From an uncultured Eubacteriales bacterium (GTDB lineage Bacteria > Bacillota > Clostridia > Christensenellales > CAG-314), in the NCBI GenBank assembly GCA_900546875.1, contig URET01000001.1:248001-312000 (forward strand): DNA of 64,000 nt, read 5' to 3'. Under the pieces are notes generated by a model. The model was given only the letters and a program-made list of their open reading frames with translations. It was not told the DNA's origin and did not search any database. This document shows positions 17,010 to 25,742 of the stretch, one piece after another. Both the position numbers and the translations under genes were made by a program. Every line of letters starts with the position of its first letter. The first letter of the stretch is position 1.

Positions 17010-17943
17010 TTGTCGTCACCATATCCAATTTCCTTGTAAAATATGTTTTGCCTTCTGCTTCGTAGTATAAAGCCATGCTTACGCATGTAAGCTCATAACC
17101 GCTCAGATACACCACAACCGGCGTCAGCGCCATAGATACATATCCCCCCAAAAAATAACATATCACTCCTAACACAGCCGATACTACCACGCTTATTATA
17201 AATGCATACGCATAAACCTGTATGAATTTATCCACCAATACTTTCAGGCTCTTCTTGAAAGATTCCAATACCGTGGTCCCTTCGGCGCATATGGCAGGTG
17301 CCCAGAAAGAAAACAATGTCAGCTTGAACGCATAAAGCATTATTCCTATCACTACAAATATTATTACACCGGCTATACCCATCCCGGATAAAAATATCAG
17401 ATACAATCCCACCGATACGCATAATAATAACATCTCTGTCATTATCATTATCAGATTCTTCATTAACTGATATAACGCCGATTTCCCCAATATCCTGAAA
17501 AACTGCCATCCGAACGGCCTTTGCACCCCTACCGTCATAAAGTCATTCAGACATTTGCACACCGTTAATTCCGTAAGTCCGATAAGAAAATTGAACAACG
17601 CTATAACTATGGTAATTGCAATATACAGTAAAAATACCGTATTGAGAAATTCTTCGAATAACGGCGACCCTTGTTTGAATAATGCCGTTATTTCTATGAT
17701 CAGCTGCTGAACGTCTACTAATGCTTCGTCTATTCCCCCTCCGTTGAGCAAACCCTCTATCACCATTTTCGGCGTTTCATACAACCCTGAATCAAATAAC
17801 TTTGAAAAACTCTCCGCTGATACGTTTAGCACCAGCACCACTATCGCAGTAAATATACATAACAATAAAAATTGTGCTAATGCGGATTTCAAAGCCAATT
17901 TTATGTTAGAGGCGGCCAGCAATACAATATTTTTTATTTTCAT
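16999..17943 (-). CDS. Unrecognised polytopic membrane protein (314 aa)
   Basis: I do not recognise a family. The protein has an N-terminal hydrophobic segment (about 20-45) and about five further membrane segments between residues 105 and 300. A roughly 45-residue soluble stretch (about 45-95) probably faces the outside. Charged ends are KIKN at the start and YFTRKLDMVTTNEE at the end. GGAGGT precedes the ATG. It starts 3 bases after another membrane protein of almost equal length and overlaps the HI0933-like flavoprotein at its end. The pair may form a heteromeric membrane complex; that is inferred only from size and coupling. Confidence 0.75.
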   Translation of the reverse strand: MKIKNIVLLAASNIKLALKSALAQFLLLCIFTAIVVLVLNVSAESFSKLFDSGLYETPKMVIEGLLNGGGIDEALVDVQQLIIEITALFKQGSPLFEEFLNTVFLLYIAITIVIALFNFLIGLTELTVCKCLNDFMTVGVQRPFGWQFFRILGKSALYQLMKNLIMIMTEMLLLCVSVGLYLIFLSGMGIAGVIIFVVIGIMLYAFKLTLFSFWAPAICAEGTTVLESFKKSLKVLVDKFIQVYAYAFIISVVVSAVLGVICYFLGGYVSMALTPVVVYLSGYELTCVSMALYYEAEGKTYFTRKLDMVTTNEE

Positions 17944-17946
17944 AGA

Positions 17947-18894
17947 CTACCTCCAGTTCCAGAGATCTCTTCTTTTTCCGCCGGTCAGTAGCATATAGTT
18001 CTTCATAGACACCACAGGAAAATACATCAGAAAAAAAACAGTTTCTACAAATGTCACTATTCTCGTGACCGTTTCCGTCAACACCTCAGATGAATTTGTT
18101 CCCGCCAATATACCGGTCACCACCGTCAATATCACTACACACACCGCATACGGCATTACTACCGACATTATCACGCGTTTGTTCTCCTTCTGCACCAACG
18201 ATACCGAGTACGCAGCAGCATATCTGAATGAATACCCGTCAGACATCATACACGGAACTGTCAGACTTATATATGAAAACAACACCGCATAAAACCCGTA
18301 TATCGCAACCGTAAATGCAAGCCCTACAGTCAACATAGCTATTCCGCTACGAAACACAGCAAATATCAGCGCCGCAAATCCGCTGCACAACAGTCCGACT
18401 ACCTCGTATCCCAGAAGCACTACTCCCACATAAGGCAACAACAGCATTACACTGTCGTTTATCATATCAAGCCATTTGACCCCCGCAGACACGCCCAGTC
18501 TCATCTTCTTCTCAACTGAACTGAACAGCATCCCCATACATACTATAAGAAGAAGTATCCCTAAACACCACAATAAAAATCCCCAAAAACTGTTAAATGA
18601 TATCGCCGAAAAATAACTGTATACATCAGAAAAATAATCCTTGATTTCGTACCCGGCGCCTTTCTTGATTATCCCTATAAAAAACGCCGGTATATTCCTT
18701 GCGTCTTTCGATAATACCAGTATTATTGAAGGCGGCAACGCCATCAGGATTAGTGTCCCTATATTCTTCAGCATATAAGCAAACACAGATTGCGAATTTC
18801 TCATACTTTGCTTTAACGGATCTTTCCTCCTTATCAGTTTAAAAATAAAAGCTGTCGATTTAAGCGGCAGCTTTTGTTTTTTACTGTTTTTCAT
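17947..18894 (-). CDS. Unrecognised polytopic membrane protein (315 aa)
   Basis: I do not recognise a family. About six hydrophobic segments occur from residue 40 on, with LILMALPPSIILVL first and a long segment near the C-terminus ending in MKNYMLLTGGKRRDLWNWR. The start is uncertain. ATG 18894 lacks a good ribosome site, and its first 15 codons overlap a terminator-like hairpin. ATG 18804 (MRNSQSVFAYML) has AGGAGG 21 bases upstream, which is too far. It is the first gene of a four-gene unit with the 314-residue membrane protein and two flavoproteins. Confidence 0.65.
   Translation of the reverse strand: MKNSKKQKLPLKSTAFIFKLIRRKDPLKQSMRNSQSVFAYMLKNIGTLILMALPPSIILVLSKDARNIPAFFIGIIKKGAGYEIKDYFSDVYSYFSAISFNSFWGFLLWCLGILLLIVCMGMLFSSVEKKMRLGVSAGVKWLDMINDSVMLLLPYVGVVLLGYEVVGLLCSGFAALIFAVFRSGIAMLTVGLAFTVAIYGFYAVLFSYISLTVPCMMSDGYSFRYAAAYSVSLVQKENKRVIMSVVMPYAVCVVILTVVTGILAGTNSSEVLTETVTRIVTFVETVFFLMYFPVVSMKNYMLLTGGKRRDLWNWR
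18847..18886. terminator. Terminator-like hairpin at the membrane-gene start
   Basis: AAAAGCTGTCG and CGGCAGCTTTT pair as 11 bp on plus (one U-G) and are followed by GTTTTTT. On minus the stem has one mismatch and is followed by ATTTTT. It probably ends ferredoxin transcription on minus; a plus-strand transcript that would need it is not known. Confidence 0.6.
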
Positions 18895-19085
18895 CAACCG
18901 ATGATTACAATCAACGCAAGCGCTTTCGCAAATCGCTTACCTGATATGTCTTTCTTTCCCGCCTACCGCTGTCTGTTTTGCGCATCCCTCCATTGCACTT
19001 CAACTATGCTCAGATCATAGCACTCCGGCATATTAACCTGTGAGCCGGTCTGACTTACAAAACCACCGGTATGGTGCAACTGCTC

Positions 19086-19256
19086 TTAAGCTTCGGAAAT
19101 CGCGTTTACGGGGCATCCTGCCGCGCACGCACCGCAGTCTATGCACGCATCAGGGTTGATTTCATATTTATTCTCGCCTTCGGAAATCGCTCCGACAGGA
19201 CATGTTTCGGCGCATGCGCCGCACTTGATACATTCATCGGATATTTTGTGTGCCAT
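19086..19256 (-). CDS. 2[4Fe-4S] ferredoxin
   Basis: This small electron carrier has 56 residues and is typical of clostridial ferredoxins. Two complete CxxCxxCxxxC sets are visible: CIKCGACAETCPVGAI and CIDCGACAAGCPVNAI, each able to bind a [4Fe-4S] cluster. The ATG at 19254-19256 has AGGAGA at 7 bases. It has its own perfect promoter and stands alone. It could supply electrons to the ferredoxin-linked reductases in the window and to hydrogenases elsewhere. Confidence 0.96.
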   Translation of the reverse strand: MAHKISDECIKCGACAETCPVGAISEGENKYEINPDACIDCGACAAGCPVNAISEA

Positions 19257-19298
19257 ACTCTTTCTCCTAATATGAAAAATAACCTTTTGGTCTGTTAC

Positions 19299-19327
19299 AT
19301 TATACCACCATCAAACCCTTTTGTCAA
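19299..19327 (-). promoter_or_regulatory. Consensus promoter of the ferredoxin gene
   Basis: On minus: TTGACA, 17 bases, TATAAT, a perfect match, about 45 bases before the ATG. It suggests high expression. Confidence 0.93.
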
Positions 19328-19364
19328 TTCTTTTTACAAAAATAGGTCAAAAGTTTTCTCTCCT

Positions 19365-20231
19365 TCAATCCTCCCTGTATTCCTCAATCTCTTCTGTATC
19401 GTCGTTGTCGTCAGCCATTACTTCCGTAGCCTTTATTTCCTCGACCTCATATACCTCGTATTCCACTTCTCCGTCGTCTTTCTCAAATTTCGCCTTCACC
19501 GTCTTCTTGATAAGATCCATGGCCTCAACTTTCGCTTTCCCTTTCGGCGTGATTATTTCACTGTGCAGTTTCGGCATACATTTCGCCGTTTCAGTATAAT
19601 GATCGTTTTCGTACTTCAAGCAACACATAAGCCGACCGCATAATCCGCTTATTTTCCCCGGATTCAGTGATAATCCCTGAGTCTTCGCCATTTTTATTGA
19701 CACCCTCTCAAAATCTCCGAGATGCGAACTGCAGCAGCACGGCCTTCCGCAGCTTCCGAGTCCTCCTATCAATTTCGTAACGTCTCTTATACCTATCTGT
19801 CTTAATTCTATCCTCGTGTGAAAATATCCCGCTAAATCTTTCGCCAACTCCCTGAAATCCACGCGCCCTTCAGAAGTAAAATAAAATATGACCTTAGTAT
19901 TATCAAATGTGAACTCGGCGTCTATAAGCTTCATGTCCAGCTTATGTTTCTCTATTTTTTCCTTACAGATATTGAAAGCTTCTTCTTTCCTCAATAAATT
20001 CTTTTTCTGCTGTTCAATATCTTTCGGCGTCGCTTTCCTTATGACTTCCTTCAGCTGCCCGACTACTTCCGAATCATCGACCTCTCTGTTCGGGATCACC
20101 ACATATCCGAATTCGACCCCTCTCACCGTTTCGACTATCGCACCTTCATCTTTTCTGAATTTTATTTCCTTAGGCGAAAAATAATATACCTTTCCCGCTT
20201 TTTTAAACCTTATTCCGACAATAACCGGCAT
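19365..20231 (-). CDS. ricT: PSP1-domain regulatory protein RicT
   Basis: RicT (YaaT) belongs to the Ric complex, which in Bacillus adjusts RNase Y-dependent mRNA processing and development. The 288 residues include the PSP1 core with the Cys-rich stretches GGLGSCGRPCCCSSHL and GLCGRLMCCLKYE. In Bacillus such residues bind iron-sulfur clusters. An acidic C-terminal tail (DDNDDTEEIEEYRED) follows. The ATG overlaps the holB end by 22 bases, with GGAGG upstream. It is the last gene of the large operon. Its usual partners RicA and RicF are not in the window. Confidence 0.93.
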   Translation of the reverse strand: MPVIVGIRFKKAGKVYYFSPKEIKFRKDEGAIVETVRGVEFGYVVIPNREVDDSEVVGQLKEVIRKATPKDIEQQKKNLLRKEEAFNICKEKIEKHKLDMKLIDAEFTFDNTKVIFYFTSEGRVDFRELAKDLAGYFHTRIELRQIGIRDVTKLIGGLGSCGRPCCCSSHLGDFERVSIKMAKTQGLSLNPGKISGLCGRLMCCLKYENDHYTETAKCMPKLHSEIITPKGKAKVEAMDLIKKTVKAKFEKDDGEVEYEVYEVEEIKATEVMADDNDDTEEIEEYRED

Positions 20232-21187
20232 TTATACCTTACCTCCATCAACCTTAAAAACAGCTCGTCCAAAAGCGCGTTTTTATTTACATTGCTCTCG
20301 TTCATCCTTTTTATCTCCGCAGCAAGAAAGATCCCTTCCGTACACCCGGTCGTTTTATACGCTTTATATATCTCATCCAGATCATTCTGCCTGTATACCT
20401 CGGCCGTCCCTGCTCTGCGCCCGGTGAGCGCACGACTGAAAACCGCGATGAATACGTCTGCTGTTTCACCTATTATGTCTTTGTACACACTCATCCTGCC
20501 CAGATACTTGCATATCTCCCTGCTGCTTTTGCATCCGACAAGAAACTCATATACATCGTCCGCCATATCCATATACTTCTCATCCGTCGCATACTTCATC
20601 GCAAGCGTAAGATTCCTTCCCGCAAGCATTTCCGAAACACCCGCGCGTCTGTTATCCGTTCCGGTAGCCTTGAGATACTCCTTGATGTACTCGTAGGAAG
20701 GCGTCCCGATCGGGAAATTCGCACATCTGCTCTTTATTGTCGCCAGCAGCTTTTCGGCATTGCTTACCGCAATAAATATATACGTGTTCTCTGGCGGCTC
20801 TTCCAACGTCTTGAGCAATTTGTTCTGCCAGTCGGTACGCACTGTTTTACCCACATTGAAGACAAATATCCTGTTGCCGCCTTCATAAGGCCTCAGAGCA
20901 ACTTGCTCCGCAAAATCATTCATGTCCTCGGTAACGCTTATCGTTTCCCCGGTTCCCCTCGGATAATACAGTACGTCAAGGTGCATTTTGTTCCGTACTT
21001 TATAACACACGGAACACTCCCCGCACCCTTGCCGATCGCACATAAGATACTTAAATACTTCCGTCAGAAAAGCGTCGCAGTACAACGGGTCATCGCTTTC
21101 CGCAATATACCCGTGAAATGTCTTTCCTTCTTTTGCCTTTTGTGCAAACTCTTTAAATTCTTTTGTTTCTGTTATCAGTCCCGCCAA
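20210..21187 (-). CDS. holB: DNA polymerase III delta' subunit
   Basis: HolB is part of the clamp loader that places the sliding clamp on DNA. The 325 residues show the clamp-loader ATPase fold: the zinc-binding Cys cluster CDRQGCGECSVCYKV and KLLKTLEEPPENTYIFIAVSN, followed by TIKSRCANFPIG (the SRC motif). The N-terminal Walker A is degenerate, as is normal for delta'. The start is a TTG at 21185-21187, supported by AGGAGA at 5 bases. It lies 33 bases after tmk and overlaps ricT, as in Bacillus. Confidence 0.93.
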   Translation of the reverse strand: MAGLITETKEFKEFAQKAKEGKTFHGYIAESDDPLYCDAFLTEVFKYLMCDRQGCGECSVCYKVRNKMHLDVLYYPRGTGETISVTEDMNDFAEQVALRPYEGGNRIFVFNVGKTVRTDWQNKLLKTLEEPPENTYIFIAVSNAEKLLATIKSRCANFPIGTPSYEYIKEYLKATGTDNRRAGVSEMLAGRNLTLAMKYATDEKYMDMADDVYEFLVGCKSSREICKYLGRMSVYKDIIGETADVFIAVFSRALTGRRAGTAEVYRQNDLDEIYKAYKTTGCTEGIFLAAEIKRMNESNVNKNALLDELFLRLMEVRYKCRLLSE

Positions 21188-21220
21188 TTGCTTCTCCTGC
21201 CGTTTCGGCTTTTTCCCGCA

Positions 21221-21844
21221 CTACTTTATTATTCCCTTTTTTATCAATTCGCTGATTATTCTCGTCTGAGTTTCGGTCTTACTGCCGGAAGCGTCGATAA
21301 CAATGAATCTTTCGGGCTCTTTACTTATTATGTCCATATATCCGGCGTACACCTTTTCGTGAAATTCTTCCTTTTCCCTTTCGAGTCTGTCTTTTAAATC
21401 CGCTCCGCCCTTACGCCTGAATGCAAGCTCCGGAAGCAGATGTAAAAATACCGTATATTCCGGCAGGCAATCACCCGCGGAAAGCTTATTCAATGTCTCG
21501 ACATATTTGCCACCCAATCCTCGCGCAGATCCCTGATAAGCATAAGTACTGTCCGTAAATCTGTCGCAGAATACTATGCTTCCCCTTTTCAACGCCGGCA
21601 ATACTACTTCATTGATATGCTGATTCCTTGCAGCGGCGTATAAAAGAGCCTCGCATTCGCCTGTCATCCCTTCATTTGCTCCGTCAAGAATTATTTTCCT
21701 GATTTTCTCAGCAATCTCGCTTCCGCCCGGCTCACGTGTAAAAACAGCGTCTATTCCGTTTGATTCGCAATACTCCTTTAAAAACCTGAGCTGCGTGGTC
21801 TTCCCTACGCCTTCACAACCTTCAAAAGTAATAAAATTTTTCAT
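21221..21844 (-). CDS. tmk: Thymidylate kinase
   Basis: Tmk phosphorylates dTMP to dTDP. The 207 residues contain the P-loop FEGCEGVGKTTQ, TREPGGSEIAEKIR for the base and phosphate site, and CDRFTDSTYAYQGSARGLG with the DR(Y/F) motif. The ATG overlaps the upstream decarboxylase stop by 4 bases (ATGA). The order decarboxylase-tmk-holB-ricT matches Bacillus yaaO-tmk-holB-ricT, but darA and yaaR, which normally sit between tmk and holB, are missing. Confidence 0.96.
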   Translation of the reverse strand: MKNFITFEGCEGVGKTTQLRFLKEYCESNGIDAVFTREPGGSEIAEKIRKIILDGANEGMTGECEALLYAAARNQHINEVVLPALKRGSIVFCDRFTDSTYAYQGSARGLGGKYVETLNKLSAGDCLPEYTVFLHLLPELAFRRKGGADLKDRLEREKEEFHEKVYAGYMDIISKEPERFIVIDASGSKTETQTRIISELIKKGIIK

Positions 21845-23190
21845 TTCGCACCCTCCACGGCAACTTGCCCGTCGCCGTCAACGCCGTAAACGTTGCCTCT
21901 TTTTATTTCATCATATAAAAGATTTATTACTTCTTCATTGATTATTTCCCCTTTCATTATCAAAGGGACACACGGCGGCATAATCCCTATCTCCTCGGCT
22001 GCTCTTTCTCCGCATGCTTTTTTCAATGGTATATATATCTTGTTTCTCACATCCGGCCGGTATTCCGTGACGCCCTTCCCCTCGTATACCATTTCCCGGG
22101 CTATCGTTTTTTCCATACTCACAGGCGTTTCAAGGTACTCTTCTGCGGTATCTGCAAGCATGTTCAAAGCTTCCGTCCCGTCTTCCGGAGTAAGTATCAA
22201 AACCGCTCTGTATTTATCCGTCATTTCGGGATAAATATCCCTCGCTTCCATAAAAGCTCCTAACGCGTATCCTCCTCCGCAGTCAGAAGCGTCCAATACA
22301 AGCCGCGTAAAATCGTCGTTATCCGGGATCCTTATGCGGGAACCTGCCAGCCTTTTTTTTATACGCTCGACATCCTTATACAACCTTTCATATTCCCCGC
22401 GCGAATTTTCCGCCCGTACTCTCGCGTACTCTATCGACGCCATCAGCGGATACGACGGACTTGTCGTCATAAAAGCCGAAAGAGCTTTCCCGAGTTCTCT
22501 GCCGGTCTCTTCCGTTCGCGCCATCAGAACTGCCGACTGAGTCATGGCAGACAGCGTCTTATGTACCGATACGACGCAAGCGTCGCAATATTTTATACAG
22601 TTTTCCGGAAGCCTCGGACTCAAACCGAAATGCGCACCGTGTGCCGAATCGGCAAAAAGTCTTATTCCTTTATCTTTAAGCTTTTGATACAGCGTTTCTC
22701 CGAAATGCAGAAAACCGTAATAATCGGGCGACGTCAGCAACACGGTATCTGCGCCGACAGCAGAAGCGCGCCGGATTATTTCATCTTCGTCAGGAGGCTG
22801 ATACCTGCCTTCTGAAAACCTGCCGTTTATTACATAGCATTCTTTGCCGAGGTATTCTGCAGCCTTAAAAACCGCCCGGTGAGATCCTCTTTCGACAAGT
22901 ATCCTTTCGGACGCCGAAACCATCGCCCATATCCCCGCCGTACTGCCGTTTACCGAAAAATATGCCTGAGCCGCTCCGAACAATTCCGCAAAAAGCTTTT
23001 CGGATTCGGCAATCACTCCTTCCGGTTCCATAAGATTATCCGAGAAAAAAAGCTCCGTAATGTCTCTTTTCATGATTTCGCGGAAAAATCCCTCACCTTT
23101 CCCCTTGTGACCGGGCATGCACATCCTGACCGCACCTTTTTCTGCAAATGCATCCAGCATGTCGATGACAGGAGTTTTCATTCTTTTCAT
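21841..23190 (-). CDS. Orn/Lys/Arg decarboxylase family PLP enzyme (YaaO-like)
   Basis: This is a fold-type I PLP decarboxylase of 449 residues, the short form without the wing domain. It opens TPVIDMLDAFAEKGAVRMCMPGHKGKG and carries NGSTAGIWAMVSA, DSAHGAHFGLSP and the PLP-lysine SVHKTLSAMTQSAVL. The C-terminal small domain includes GIMPPCVPLIMKGE. Substrate could be lysine, arginine or ornithine; the location in the tmk-holB block is that of Bacillus yaaO, whose role is also not settled. ATG 23190 shares one base with the rpe stop (TGATG); a GTG one codon upstream is possible. Confidence 0.88.
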   Translation of the reverse strand: MKRMKTPVIDMLDAFAEKGAVRMCMPGHKGKGEGFFREIMKRDITELFFSDNLMEPEGVIAESEKLFAELFGAAQAYFSVNGSTAGIWAMVSASERILVERGSHRAVFKAAEYLGKECYVINGRFSEGRYQPPDEDEIIRRASAVGADTVLLTSPDYYGFLHFGETLYQKLKDKGIRLFADSAHGAHFGLSPRLPENCIKYCDACVVSVHKTLSAMTQSAVLMARTEETGRELGKALSAFMTTSPSYPLMASIEYARVRAENSRGEYERLYKDVERIKKRLAGSRIRIPDNDDFTRLVLDASDCGGGYALGAFMEARDIYPEMTDKYRAVLILTPEDGTEALNMLADTAEEYLETPVSMEKTIAREMVYEGKGVTEYRPDVRNKIYIPLKKACGERAAEEIGIMPPCVPLIMKGEIINEEVINLLYDEIKRGNVYGVDGDGQVAVEGAK

Positions 23191-23840
23191 CACCTGATCC
23201 CTTTAACTCTCCTCACCACTTCCGCCGGATCGGCAGCTTTGAAAAAAGCGTTACCCATGACAAGTGCGTCTGCGCCGCGTTTAATGATCTCCGCGGCATT
23301 TTCCGGATTTACGCCTCCGTCCACTTCTATTATAACGTCCCGTTTTAAAAATCCGCGTGCCTTTTCCGTCTTCTCAAGCGCCGAAGGTATAAACTTCTGT
23401 CCGGAAAAACCCGGCTCGACACTCATTATTAGAAGTAAATCCAAAAGCTCCGAAAACTCCTTCACTCGTTCGACCGGAGTCCCGGGCTTAACCGACAAAC
23501 CTGCTTTCACTCCGCATTTTTTGATCGTTTCGAGTGTTTTTCCGACATCCTTGCAGGCTTCGATATGTACGGTGATAAAATCCGCACCCGCCTCGGCGAA
23601 CTCTTCCGTATAACGTATCGGTTCCGTTATCATCAAATGAACGTCAAGCGGCAGCTGCGCTGCTTTTTTTATATCGCGTATCATTTTCTGCCCGAATGTG
23701 ATATTGGGAACGAAAACTCCGTCCATAACGTCGCAGTGTATCCAGTCGGCTCCGCAATCCTTCACCTTTTCCGTTTCAGATGCAATATTCGTAAAATCCC
23801 CCGAAAGAATAGAGGGCGATACCAAAATTTCCTTTTCCAT
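23190..23840 (-). CDS. rpe: Ribulose-phosphate 3-epimerase
   Basis: Rpe interconverts ribulose 5-phosphate and xylulose 5-phosphate in the pentose phosphate pathway. The 216-residue TIM barrel shows SPSILSGDF, DWIHCDVMDGVFVPNITFG with metal-binding residues, LDVHLMI, MSVEPGFSGQKFI and VDGGVNPENA. AGGAAG precedes the ATG. It begins 2 bases after rsgA, the classical rsgA-rpe order. The thiamine pyrophosphokinase gene that usually follows is replaced here by the decarboxylase. Confidence 0.97.
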   Translation of the reverse strand: MEKEILVSPSILSGDFTNIASETEKVKDCGADWIHCDVMDGVFVPNITFGQKMIRDIKKAAQLPLDVHLMITEPIRYTEEFAEAGADFITVHIEACKDVGKTLETIKKCGVKAGLSVKPGTPVERVKEFSELLDLLLIMSVEPGFSGQKFIPSALEKTEKARGFLKRDVIIEVDGGVNPENAAEIIKRGADALVMGNAFFKAADPAEVVRRVKGIR

Positions 23841-23842
23841 TT

Positions 23843-24718
23843 TTACTTCCTGTAATTTTTCTTTTCCTCTTCTCTTATAAGCTTATATAGCTCCACATAC
23901 CTTTTGTACCTCCCCGGAGATATCAGACCTTCTTCTGCCGCCTTCTTTACCGCACATCCGGGTTCGTGCACGTGAACGCAGCCTCGCACCTTGCACTCCC
24001 TTCCCAATCTTACCATTTCGGGATAATACGCCGCTAACTGATTCGACGGAACTTCGGTTTCGGTAAATACCGAAAAGCCGGCTGTGTCCGCAATGCATAA
24101 TCCATCTTCAAGCATATAAATTTCATTATGACGCGTAGTATGTCTGCCTCTTTCGGTTTTCGCGGAAAGCTCGCCCACTTCACGATCGAGTCCTGTGAGC
24201 CTATTGAGAAGCGAAGTCTTCCCTACGGCGGATTGTCCCGCAAGCACAACGGTCTTTCCCTTAAAAAGCCTCCTGAATTCTTCCGTGCCTTCGCCCGTTA
24301 CTGTACTGAAACACAATGTGCCGCAGGCAAAGTCTTCGTAATCGGAAATTATGCCCCTTATGAAACTTTCATCGGCGATGTCCGTTTTGTTGACCGCCAC
24401 ATACGGCTCTATACCGTTTTTGAAAGCGTTGACTGTAAGTTTATCGGCCAGAAGATAATCCGGTTCAGGCAACGGCGCAAGAAGTATAACCAATACATCC
24501 ACATTCGATACCGCAGGACGGATCAATCTGTTGAAAGGTTCAAGCACTCGGTCAATGACCGCATAATCCTTCCCCTCTTCGTATTCGACATAATCGCCGA
24601 CTGTCACTACCTCTCCTCTGAAACCGGTTTTCTTGCGCGCCTTGCATACAACGCTCTTTCCTTCGCCGTATACATAAAAAAATCCCCCGACTCCTTTATA
24701 TACTCTGCCCTTACTCAT
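23843..24718 (-). CDS. rsgA: Ribosome small-subunit-dependent GTPase A
   Basis: RsgA checks and releases maturation factors from 30S subunits. The 291-residue protein is a circularly permuted GTPase: NKTD (in YVAVNKTDIAD) comes before the P-loop GQSAVGKTSLLNRL and DTAGFSVF. The N-terminal OB-fold and the C-terminal zinc domain (CKVRGCVHVHEPGC) are both present. The ATG overlaps rlmN by 8 bases. In Bacillus and Clostridium, stp and prkC normally stand between rlmN and rsgA; they are absent here. Confidence 0.97.
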   Translation of the reverse strand: MSKGRVYKGVGGFFYVYGEGKSVVCKARKKTGFRGEVVTVGDYVEYEEGKDYAVIDRVLEPFNRLIRPAVSNVDVLVILLAPLPEPDYLLADKLTVNAFKNGIEPYVAVNKTDIADESFIRGIISDYEDFACGTLCFSTVTGEGTEEFRRLFKGKTVVLAGQSAVGKTSLLNRLTGLDREVGELSAKTERGRHTTRHNEIYMLEDGLCIADTAGFSVFTETEVPSNQLAAYYPEMVRLGRECKVRGCVHVHEPGCAVKKAAEEGLISPGRYKRYVELYKLIREEEKKNYRK

Positions 24719-25742
24719 TTCCTACACGCCTTCTCAGCTGACCGCATGCACCCTCTATATCTGCGCCCAATGATCTCCTTATCGTATTCGATACCCCGAG
24801 TTTGGTAAGCTTTTCAGAAAAAGCACAGGCTCTTTTTTTCGTCGCCGATACCAATTTGCGTTCTTCGACCGGATTCAGCATTATCAGGTTTACATGAGCC
24901 GACATGCCTCTGATCAAAACCGCAAGTTTTTCGGCGTCTTTTTCCGTATCGTTGAAGTCCTGTATCAAAGTATATTCGAAAATTATGCGCCTGCCGGTAT
25001 TTTCAAAATACCTTCTCGCCGCATTCACAACTTCTTCCACCGTATACTTATTCGCTATGGGCATTATCTCCTTTCTCTTCTCATTATAAGCCTCATGCAG
25101 AGATATCGTGAGATTGATCTGCAAACCGAGCTGCGACAACCTCTCTATCTCGGGGACCAACCCGCATGTCGACAAACTTATATTCCGCATTGCTATATTA
25201 AGACCGTTTTCATCATTGACCATACGTAAAAATCTGACTGTATTATCAAAATTATCCAACGGCTCGCCGCTTCCCATAAGTACAATATTCGTTATCTGCC
25301 TGTTTTCTCTCGTTGCACCAAGCCGACCGTTTACCGCATATACTTGTCCGAGTATTTCTCCCGCGGAAAGATTTCTTATCAGTCCGTCAAGCGTACTCGC
25401 GCAAAACCTGCAGCCCATCCTGCATCCGACCTGTGTTGACACGCATAAAGTATTTCCGTATTTATAACGCATCAATACACCTTCTATCAAAGCTCCGTCC
25501 TGAAGCTTATACAGATACTTTTCGGTCCCGTCTTTTCCCGTATACACCTTGCTGATCACTACAGGCTGCGCTATAAATCTTTCCGCGAGAGAGCTCCTCA
25601 CGCTCTTAGCTACGTCGGTCATTTCTTCGAATTCTTTGCCTAAAGGCAGCCAGGCGTATATTTGCCTGACAGTATATTTTTTTAATTCCGGCATTAATCC
25701 GTAAGCTTCTTCCTGAGTGTAATCGGGTAATATTATCTTCAT
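24711..25742 (-). CDS. rlmN: 23S rRNA/tRNA adenine-C2 methyltransferase
   Basis: RlmN is a radical SAM enzyme that methylates C2 of A2503 in 23S rRNA and A37 in some tRNAs. The 343 residues include the cluster motif CRMGCRFCAS, SGEPLDNFDN, and the C-terminal region with the methyl-carrying Cys (near RSLGADIEGACGQL). The start overlaps rsmB by 4 bases. All catalytic features are intact. Confidence 0.97.
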   Translation of the reverse strand: MKIILPDYTQEEAYGLMPELKKYTVRQIYAWLPLGKEFEEMTDVAKSVRSSLAERFIAQPVVISKVYTGKDGTEKYLYKLQDGALIEGVLMRYKYGNTLCVSTQVGCRMGCRFCASTLDGLIRNLSAGEILGQVYAVNGRLGATRENRQITNIVLMGSGEPLDNFDNTVRFLRMVNDENGLNIAMRNISLSTCGLVPEIERLSQLGLQINLTISLHEAYNEKRKEIMPIANKYTVEEVVNAARRYFENTGRRIIFEYTLIQDFNDTEKDAEKLAVLIRGMSAHVNLIMLNPVEERKLVSATKKRACAFSEKLTKLGVSNTIRRSLGADIEGACGQLRRRVGNE

